This document shows, piece by piece, positions 22,528 through 28,576 of a stretch of 28,576 nt of DNA. The stretch is taken from positions 1 to 28,576 of the forward strand of contig DJWC01000132.1 of NCBI GenBank assembly GCA_002441445.1, read 5' to 3'. The notes below the pieces were generated by a model. It ran no database searches. It was not told where the DNA came from and saw only the letters and a program-made list of their open reading frames with translations. Position 1 is the stretch's first letter, and each line of letters opens with the position of its first letter. This DNA comes from Pusillimonas sp. UBA6240. GTDB taxonomy: Bacteria; Pseudomonadota; Gammaproteobacteria; Burkholderiales; Burkholderiaceae_B. The position numbers were made by a program, and so were the translations under genes.

Positions 22528-24090
22528 ATGACAACAAGCAACCAGGGCCCCGCAGTGCTTGGCCGGCATGCGCCGATATTCAAAGGCATACTGCGCGGCA
22601 TCGAAAAAGAAGGGCTGCGTGTCGACCAACATGGGGCATTGGCCATGACGCCGCATCCGCGGGCGCTGGGTTCGGCGCTGACTCACCCCCATATCACCAC
22701 CGATTATTCGGAAGCCTTGCTCGAGCTCATAACGGGAACACATGATTCTACCGAAAGCCTGCTGCAGGAGCTGGAACAGATCCATCGCTATACGTCGCAG
22801 AAACTGGGCGACGAACTGATCTGGAACCAGTCCATGCCCGCCCTGCTGCCGCCGGAGGCCGACATTCCCATAGCCTGGTACGGCACATCCAATACCGGCA
22901 TGCTCAAGCATGTCTATCGCCGCGGCCTGGCGGAACGCTATGGCAAGGCCATGCAATGCATAGCGGGCGTGCACTACAACTTTTCGTTGCCGGAAGCATT
23001 CTGGGAATTGACCGACGCGGGCGGCGCAACGCTGCAAGAACGGCGGAACAAAGGCTATCTCGCCCTGATCCGCAATTTCACCCGCTATTCCTGGCTGCTG
23101 ATGTACCTCTTCGGCGCCTCGCCCGCGGTGTCCAAGGGCTTCATGGGCGGGCGGCCCGGGCCTTTGCAGGAATTCGACGCCGATACCTTTTACCTGCCCT
23201 ACGCCACCAGCTTGCGCATGAGCGACCTGGGCTACCAGAACAAGGCCCAGTCGGACCTGCAGCTATGCTACAACGACCTGGAGACTTTCCTGGAGCGCAT
23301 GTATGCGGCAGTGACGACGCCCTGGCCCGCCTACGAAGCCATCGGCACCCACCGCAACGGCGAGTGGATACAGCTCAGCGGCAATATTCTGCAGATCGAA
23401 AACGAATACTATTCGAATATCCGCCCCAAGCGCACGACCGGCCGCTGCGAGCGCCCCGCTACGGCGCTGGCCGAGCGCGGCGTGCAATACATCGAAGTGC
23501 GCTGCCTGGATATCGATCACACGTCCCCGATCGGCATCGCTCCCGAGACGGCGTGTTTCATGGATGCTTTTCTGCTTTTTTGCGCCGCGGAGCCCAGCAA
23601 GCTGTTTCCCAATAATGGCTTCTGCCACGACAGCCACGATAACTTCAGCCTGGTCGTCAAAGAGGGCCGCAAACCCGGCCTGGTGCTGATCGACCAGAAC
23701 AAGCCCAAATCACTGGCCGACTGGAGCCAGGAACTGGTGGAGCGCATCGCCCCGTACGCCGCACTGCTCGATCAGGCATATGGCGACAGCCGGTATACAG
23801 CAGCGCTTGCGCGCCAGGCTGAAAAAGTCCGCGATGTCGAACAGACCCCATCGGCCCGTCTTCTGAAAACGTTGCGCGACCAGAAGCTGAGCCTGCACGA
23901 CTATTCTTTGCGGGAAAGCCTGGCCCATCGTGATTATTTGAATGCGCAGCCGCTGGATGCCGCAACTCTGGAACGCTATGAAGCGGCCACCCAGGCCTCG
24001 TTCATGGAACAAAAGCGCCTCGAAGACGGCGATACGGAAGATTTCGCCAGTTACGTCGCCCGCTATCATGCCGCCCTGAAGCGGCCATGA
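22528..24090 (+). CDS. gshA: Glutamate-cysteine ligase
   Basis: A 520-residue enzyme of the proteobacterial GshA type (glutamate-cysteine ligase family 1). It joins glutamate and cysteine as the first, ATP-dependent step of glutathione synthesis. Recognisable blocks are GIEKEGLRV (24-32), DYSEALLELITG (59-70), GTSNTGMLKHVYRRGLA, GVHYNFSLPEAFW (from 147), GFMGGRPG, LPYATSLRMSDLGYQNKAQ and EVRCLDIDHTSPIGI. The length agrees with Escherichia coli GshA (about 518). ATG 22528 is the natural start, because the family motif begins about 20 residues in; the ribosome site is weak. It converges on selD. Confidence 0.96.
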   Translation: MTTSNQGPAVLGRHAPIFKGILRGIEKEGLRVDQHGALAMTPHPRALGSALTHPHITTDYSEALLELITGTHDSTESLLQELEQIHRYTSQKLGDELIWNQSMPALLPPEADIPIAWYGTSNTGMLKHVYRRGLAERYGKAMQCIAGVHYNFSLPEAFWELTDAGGATLQERRNKGYLALIRNFTRYSWLLMYLFGASPAVSKGFMGGRPGPLQEFDADTFYLPYATSLRMSDLGYQNKAQSDLQLCYNDLETFLERMYAAVTTPWPAYEAIGTHRNGEWIQLSGNILQIENEYYSNIRPKRTTGRCERPATALAERGVQYIEVRCLDIDHTSPIGIAPETACFMDAFLLFCAAEPSKLFPNNGFCHDSHDNFSLVVKEGRKPGLVLIDQNKPKSLADWSQELVERIAPYAALLDQAYGDSRYTAALARQAEKVRDVEQTPSARLLKTLRDQKLSLHDYSLRESLAHRDYLNAQPLDAATLERYEAATQASFMEQKRLEDGDTEDFASYVARYHAALKRP

Positions 24091-24126
24091 CACGCCCGGC
24101 CCGCGGGCGCCGCCGCGGCTACGGCG

Positions 24127-25221
24127 CTATTCCACCTGCACCAGCGGGCCGCTTTCCTGAAGTTCGCCGATGACGACGGCCTGACCGAAGCCTTCGGAAT
24201 GAAAAATATCCAGCACCCGGGCCGCGGCTTCCGGCGCGCATGAAACAAGCAGGCCGCCCGAAGTTTGCGGGTCGCATAGCAGCGCGCGCAAAGTGTCGTC
24301 CACCCCGGACGCAAGCACGATGGAATCACCGTAAGACGACCAATTGCGCCCCGATGCGCCGGTGATGAACCCCTGCGCGGCCAATCGGCGCACGCCGGGC
24401 AGCCAAGGCAGGTCCGCCTGCCGCAGCCTTGCGGACAAGCCCGAAGCGCGGGCTACTTCCAGCGTGTGCCCCAGCAGGCCGAAACCGGTGACGTCAGTCA
24501 TCGCGTGCACGCTTTCCAAGCCGCCCAATGTCGCCCCCGGGCGGTTCAACTGCGTGGTGCTGTCCAGCATGGCTCGGTAGCCGTCCGCGCTCAGCGCGTT
24601 TTTCTTCAAGGCCGCGGACAATACGCCCACGCCCAGCGCCTTGCCGAGTATCAGCACGTCGCCGGCCCGGGCATCGGCATTGCGCTTGATGTGGCCAGGA
24701 TGCGCCAGCCCCATGGCCGCCAAACCGTATATGGGTTCGACCGAATCGATGGAATGCCCGCCCGCTATCGGTATGCCGGCCTGGGTGCAGACGGCCGCGC
24801 CGCCTTCCAGAATGGCCGCAATATCGGACTTGGGCAATACATTGATGGGCATGCCGACGATGGCCAGCGCCATGATCGGGCTGCCGCCCATGGCATAGAC
24901 GTCCGACAGCGCGTTGGCGGCCGCGATGCGCCCGAAATCGTAGGGCTCGTCGACGATGGGCATGAAAAAATCAGTGGTGGCGATAAGCGCCTGCTGGTCG
25001 TTCAGCCTGTAGACAGCCGCGTCGTCCGAGGTTTCAGCGCCTACCATCAGGGCGCAGGCCTGCGCCGCCGCACCCGGTAGGCCGGCCCCCGGCATGCCGG
25101 CCACCGGGATGCCGGCCAAAAGTTCCGACAGTATGCCGGGCGCGATCTTGCAGCCGCAGCCGCCGCCGTGCGACAAAGAAGTCAGGCGCGGAGCGCCCTG
25201 GCTGGAAGCAGAATCTTGCAT
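24127..25221 (-). CDS. selD: Selenophosphate synthetase (Cys form)
   Basis: A 364-residue enzyme that makes selenophosphate from selenide and ATP, the selenium donor for Sec-tRNA. The N-terminal active site reads SHGGGCGCKIAPG with Cys22, Cys24 and Lys25. It is therefore the cysteine form, with no in-frame TGA. PurM-type ATP-binding motifs follow: TTDFFMPIVDEPYDFGRIAA, NALSDVYAMGG, GGHSIDSVEPIYG and TDVTGFGLLGH. The open frame extends far upstream through the tRNA gene. The ATG at 25219-25221 gives the family N-terminus and lies only 19 bp after the 3' end of selC, so selC and selD probably share a transcript. Confidence 0.96.
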   Translation of the reverse strand: MQDSASSQGAPRLTSLSHGGGCGCKIAPGILSELLAGIPVAGMPGAGLPGAAAQACALMVGAETSDDAAVYRLNDQQALIATTDFFMPIVDEPYDFGRIAAANALSDVYAMGGSPIMALAIVGMPINVLPKSDIAAILEGGAAVCTQAGIPIAGGHSIDSVEPIYGLAAMGLAHPGHIKRNADARAGDVLILGKALGVGVLSAALKKNALSADGYRAMLDSTTQLNRPGATLGGLESVHAMTDVTGFGLLGHTLEVARASGLSARLRQADLPWLPGVRRLAAQGFITGASGRNWSSYGDSIVLASGVDDTLRALLCDPQTSGGLLVSCAPEAAARVLDIFHSEGFGQAVVIGELQESGPLVQVE

Positions 25222-25240
25222 ATTGAATGTCCATGCAGCT

Positions 25241-25336
25241 TGGCGGAAAGCAGCAGGAGTCGAACCTACCTGGGAACGTCTGACGCCCCCAACTGGGTTT
25301 GAAGCCCAGCCGTGCCACCGGACACGAATGCCTTCC
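25241..25336 (-). tRNA. selC: tRNA-Sec (anticodon UCA)
   Basis: A 96-nt gene including an encoded CCA end. It has the long 8-bp acceptor stem (GGAAGGCA with TGCTTTCC, one G-U pair), an anticodon loop with TCA (complement at 25300-25302) on a GGGC-type stem, and a long variable arm. The T arm contains GGTTCGACTCC. The sequence closely parallels Escherichia coli selC throughout. It sits between selB and selD on the same strand. Confidence 0.95.
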
Positions 25337-25345
25337 CTGAGGCAA

Positions 25346-27352
25346 CTATGATAGCCGCTGCCAGAAGTCGGCGCCATCCTTGCGCAGGACATGCGCATCG
25401 CCCAGACGGCGCGTATAGCCGGCGCGGTCGAAGAATTCGAGTATCTGGATGCTGCGCTTGCGACCCAGGCCGGTGGCATCGCGGAAGCGGGCGGCGCCCA
25501 CCCCCTGCTCCGCACCCAGGGTTTTTAGCAATTCGGCCAGCCGCGCGATATGGTCGCGATGGTAGAACAGGTCGCGCACCACTTGGTATAGCTCTCCGCG
25601 GCGCACCAGCTTGAGCAGCACTCGCCTGACTTCTTGCTCGGCCTCGCTCTGGTCGCGCGCAAGGTCCCGCACCCAGGGCGGATCGAAGCCGCCGGCATGC
25701 AGCCGCTGCAGCAACCGCTCCGCCAGCAGGGCTTCGGATGGCGCCAGCTCGGCCGCATGGCCGGGCAGATGCAGCCAGGGCCCATTGCGCTGCAAGCGCC
25801 CGCTATCGACCAGCATGTCCCGCAGCGCCAGCCACAAGGTCTCGGGCGCGGCAGGCAGGGCCATGCGCCGCAGGCGCGCCGCATCCAGGCCCGGCTCATC
25901 CGGCCAGCGCTGGTGAAAAACTTCCATGGTTTGCAGCACATGATCCGCCAGCGCATCCCAGCGCGACCGCAGAATCAAGCCGCGTCCATGCTGGCCTGTT
26001 TGCGCGCCGACCCACAGCGCGCCCTCCGGCGCCGCTTCCATGGCGTGCCGCGCGAAGAACTCCGGCCTGTCGGCCGAAGCTTCTTCGCCATGCAGGGGCG
26101 CCTTCGGCATCGCATCGATCCTGCCTCGGCGCGCGGCCAGCCGCAGCACATCGTTTTCATCCAGCCCCCAAGGCGCATGCCGCAGCAAATCCGCCAAGCT
26201 CCCGCCCGCAAGCAGGTCCGCGACGGCCTGCAGCCAGTCCAGGCGCTGCGGCGAACGGCGCTTGCGCTGCGGCGCGGCCGGGTCCAGGATCACGCCCCCG
26301 CCCACCGTATGCCTGGCTTGCGCATCGCGGACGATGAAACGATCGCCCGGCATGGCGCAGACCGGCTGGTCGAACACGAGCTGCACCCATCCGGACTCGC
26401 CGGCGGACAGGGAATGGGCCGACAAGGGCACCGCGTGAGCCAGATAATGCGATGCTCCCAGATGTATGTGCAAGGGCGCCCAAGTCCGTACCTCGGCGCC
26501 CGATCCAGGCAGCAGCCTGAGGTTTGCATCGATATTGCGCGACGGCGTAAAGCAGCGGGCATCGGCGACCCAGTCCCCGCGCGCTATGGCGTCTTTGTCG
26601 ATTCCAGCCAGGTTCAATGCACAGCGCTGGCCCGCACGCCCTTCCTGCGCCGGCTGGTTCTGCGCATGCAGGCTGCGCACACGCAGCTTCAGCCCAGCCG
26701 GCATCAGGCGCAGGTTCGATGTGTCGCCGTCCAGGCGCAGCACGCCATCGTGCACCGTACCCGTCACCACCGTGCCATGCCCTTTCAGCGTGAAAGCGCG
26801 GTCCACCGCAAGCCGGAACAATCCGGCCCCGCTGCGCGCCGCCATCGCTTGCGCCGCGGCGTGCAAGTGGCTGCGCAGCTCGTCCACGCCTGGAGCGCCG
26901 GGCGCGCCGGCAGCTAGCGGAAAAACCGGCATGCCTTCCAGGAAAGTCCCCGCCGCCAGTTCCTTGATTTGATGCTTTACCCAAGCCAGGCGCGCATCAT
27001 CGGCGCGATCCGCCTTGGACAGGGCCACCGCCCCCTGGGCTACCCCAAGCAGCGACAAGATGGCAAGATGCTCGCGCGTCTGCGGCATGGCGCCATCGTC
27101 GGCGGCCACCACCAGCAAGCCGAAATCTATGCCGCTGGCTCCGGCGACCATGGTGTGGACCAGGCGCTCATGGCCGGGCACGTCGATGAAGCCGAGTATG
27201 TCCTGATTGCCCAGCGGCGCATAGGCGTAGCCCAGCTCTATGGAAATGCCGCGCGCCTTCTCTTCCTTGAGCCTGTCGGTATCGACGCCCGTCAGCGCGC
27301 GCACCAAGGTAGTCTTGCCATGGTCGATATGCCCGGCCGTACCGACGATCAT
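25346..27352 (-). CDS. selB: Selenocysteine-specific translation elongation factor
   Basis: A 668-residue factor that delivers Sec-tRNA to UGA codons marked by a SECIS element. An EF-Tu-like GTPase is at the N-terminus: MIVGTAGHIDHGKTTLVRAL (P-loop 7-14), then GISIELGYAY (switch I), DVPGHE (57-62) and SKAD (112-115). Beta-barrel domains follow. The C-terminal third holds winged-helix modules that bind the SECIS hairpin (for example RRGELYQVVRDLFYHRDHIA and LGRKRSIQILEFFDRAGYTRR). The frame extends to 27424, but ATG 27350-27352 gives the universal SelB N-terminus and overlaps the selA stop in ATGA. It is slightly longer than Escherichia coli SelB (614). Confidence 0.96.
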   Translation of the reverse strand: MIVGTAGHIDHGKTTLVRALTGVDTDRLKEEKARGISIELGYAYAPLGNQDILGFIDVPGHERLVHTMVAGASGIDFGLLVVAADDGAMPQTREHLAILSLLGVAQGAVALSKADRADDARLAWVKHQIKELAAGTFLEGMPVFPLAAGAPGAPGVDELRSHLHAAAQAMAARSGAGLFRLAVDRAFTLKGHGTVVTGTVHDGVLRLDGDTSNLRLMPAGLKLRVRSLHAQNQPAQEGRAGQRCALNLAGIDKDAIARGDWVADARCFTPSRNIDANLRLLPGSGAEVRTWAPLHIHLGASHYLAHAVPLSAHSLSAGESGWVQLVFDQPVCAMPGDRFIVRDAQARHTVGGGVILDPAAPQRKRRSPQRLDWLQAVADLLAGGSLADLLRHAPWGLDENDVLRLAARRGRIDAMPKAPLHGEEASADRPEFFARHAMEAAPEGALWVGAQTGQHGRGLILRSRWDALADHVLQTMEVFHQRWPDEPGLDAARLRRMALPAAPETLWLALRDMLVDSGRLQRNGPWLHLPGHAAELAPSEALLAERLLQRLHAGGFDPPWVRDLARDQSEAEQEVRRVLLKLVRRGELYQVVRDLFYHRDHIARLAELLKTLGAEQGVGAARFRDATGLGRKRSIQILEFFDRAGYTRRLGDAHVLRKDGADFWQRLS

Positions 27353-28576
27353 GCGTCCCGTCCCCGGAGCTGCGCCGCGAAAGCCGCCTCGTCCCGCGCT
27401 TCGAGGCAGCGCAAGTCCAGCCACAGCGCATCCTGCGAGATGCGGCCGATGACGGGACGCGGCAGGCTGCGCAGCCAGCTTTCCAGCTCTTGCAGCGCCC
27501 GGCCCGCGCGGCCCGTGCCGGCATGCCGCAGGACCAGGCCGTGGCTGGGAAGCTGGTCCACCGGCAGAGCGCCGCTGCCTATCTGGCTGAACATGGCGGC
27601 CGTTTGTACCGTATAGCCAGCCCCGACGGCCTTTTGCATGAGCCCTTGCAGCCGCTCGGCCTGCGCGCGCATTTCCGCCTGGGGGCGGGTCAGCAGGCGC
27701 AGCGTGGTCAGCCGGTCGGCGAGCAATTCCGGCGAACGATACAAAGCCAGCACGGGCTCCAGCGCGGCCAAGGTCAGCTTGCCGACGCGCAACGCCCTTT
27801 TCAAGGGGTTTTTCTTGATCTTGCGGATCAGCTCGGCGCGGCCGACGATCAGCCCCGCCTGGGGACCACCAAGCAGCTTGTCGCCGCTGAAAGTCACGAT
27901 GTCGGCGCCGGCCTGCACGGTTTCGCGCACCGTGTCTTCACGCGGCAGACCCCATTGTGCCAGGTCCAGCAGGGTGCCGCTGCCCAGATCGACGGCGGTG
28001 GGCAGGCCATGGCTGCGGGCGATAGCCGCTACCTGGGACACGCCGACGCTGCGGGTAAAGCCTGTTATCGCATAGTTGCTGCAATGCACTTTCATCAGCA
28101 GGGCGGTGCGCGGCCCGATCGCGTTTTCGTAGTCGGCCGGGTGGGTGCGGTTGGTCGTGCCCACTTCGACCAGGCGGGCGCCGGCGCGCTGCATGATGTC
28201 GGGAATGCGGAAGGCGCCGCCGATTTCGACCAGCTCGCCGCGCGAGACGATCACGCGTTTTTTCTGCGCCAGAGTATTGAGCAGCAGGAACACGGCGGCC
28301 GCGTTGTTGTTGACCACCGTCGCGGCTTCCGCACCGGTCAGTTCGCACAGTAGTTCATTGACGATGTCGTCGCGGTCGCCGCGCCCGCCGGTATCGAGGT
28401 CGTATTCGAGCGCGCAGGGCGAGCGCGCCGCCGTGATCAGGGCTTCGACCGCTTCCTCGGGCAGCGTTGCGCGGCCGAGGTTGGTGTGCAGCACCGTGCC
28501 GGTCAGGTTGAACACGGCGCGCAGCTTCGGCTGCGTGCGCGCCGCCACGCCAGCGCCGAGTTTTGTCAGCAACGTT
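27349..28576 (-). CDS. selA: L-seryl-tRNA(Sec) selenium transferase (5' end outside window)
   Basis: PLP enzyme that converts Ser-tRNA(Sec) to Sec-tRNA(Sec) using selenophosphate. About 408 residues are visible; judging from Escherichia coli SelA (463), roughly 60-65 N-terminal residues are missing. Diagnostic blocks are VFNLTGTVLHTNLGRA, VNNNAAAVFLLLNTLA, SRGELVEIGGAFRIPDIM, VGTTNRTHPADY and VTFSGDKLLGGPQAG. In the last of these the lysine (codon near 27877-27879) binds PLP. The gene ends by overlapping the selB start, so selA-selB-selC-selD run in one direction. Confidence 0.96.
   Translation of the reverse strand, partial: TLLTKLGAGVAARTQPKLRAVFNLTGTVLHTNLGRATLPEEAVEALITAARSPCALEYDLDTGGRGDRDDIVNELLCELTGAEAATVVNNNAAAVFLLLNTLAQKKRVIVSRGELVEIGGAFRIPDIMQRAGARLVEVGTTNRTHPADYENAIGPRTALLMKVHCSNYAITGFTRSVGVSQVAAIARSHGLPTAVDLGSGTLLDLAQWGLPREDTVRETVQAGADIVTFSGDKLLGGPQAGLIVGRAELIRKIKKNPLKRALRVGKLTLAALEPVLALYRSPELLADRLTTLRLLTRPQAEMRAQAERLQGLMQKAVGAGYTVQTAAMFSQIGSGALPVDQLPSHGLVLRHAGTGRAGRALQELESWLRSLPRPVIGRISQDALWLDLRCLEARDEAAFAAQLRGRDA

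Noticed and set aside
25200..25221. Possibility that selD encodes a selenocysteine at its active site
   Set aside because: The codon is for Cys (GGGCGCK context), with no in-frame TGA in the region.
25222..25515. 98-residue N-terminal extension of selD
   Set aside because: The extension translates the tRNA-Sec gene and the 3' end of selB. The real start is at 25221.

Overview
The window is a high G+C chromosomal segment from a betaproteobacterium, most likely Burkholderiales and probably Alcaligenaceae (Bordetella / Pusillimonas / Achromobacter type). The basis is the protein style, the metX-metW-ampG and selA-selB-selC-selD clusters, and a gatB / pyrE / xth neighbourhood. The assignment comes from reading the sequence, without any database search.

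Left part (1-5317): housekeeping genes. These are the 3' end of gatB, a VOC/glyoxalase-like protein with a TTG start, pyrE with a readable promoter, a DoxX-family membrane protein, a DODA/LigB-type extradiol dioxygenase, xth (exonuclease III), a 14-nt-period degenerate tandem repeat, and a small DUF3820-type protein.

Centre (5377-15609): a complete type I-C CRISPR-Cas locus, all on the minus strand, in the order cas3-cas5c-cas8c-cas7-cas4-cas1-cas2-leader-array. The array has 34 repeats of 32 nt plus one decayed repeat at the leader-distal end. Inside cas8c there is an in-frame GTG preceded by a strong Shine-Dalgarno sequence, placed so as to give a separate 134-residue small subunit (Cas11c). 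Cas5c should process crRNA. Cas8c, Cas7, Cas5 and Cas11c should form Cascade, Cas3 is the recruited nuclease-helicase, and Cas4-Cas1-Cas2 acquire spacers next to the leader at 7694-7880.

Right part (15749-24090): a MocR-type regulator divergent from an EamA/DMT exporter, with a putative operator between them. Next comes an AmpG muropeptide permease gene without a conventional start codon at the expected place, then metW-metX (methionine synthesis) preceded by what reads as a SAM-II riboswitch. These are followed by a small LuxR-type DNA-binding protein, a lipoprotein and gshA.

Right end (24127-28576): the complete selenocysteine machinery in one direction, selA (cut by the window edge)-selB-selC(tRNA-Sec)-selD. 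No selenoprotein gene was recognised in the window, so the user of this machinery (often a formate dehydrogenase) presumably lies elsewhere.

No insertion sequence, prophage or wholly new multi-gene system was found. The most informative unlisted signals are the internal Cas11c start, the SAM-II element, the ampG start anomaly, the 14-nt tandem array and a 19-nt hairpin present in two intergenic spacers.
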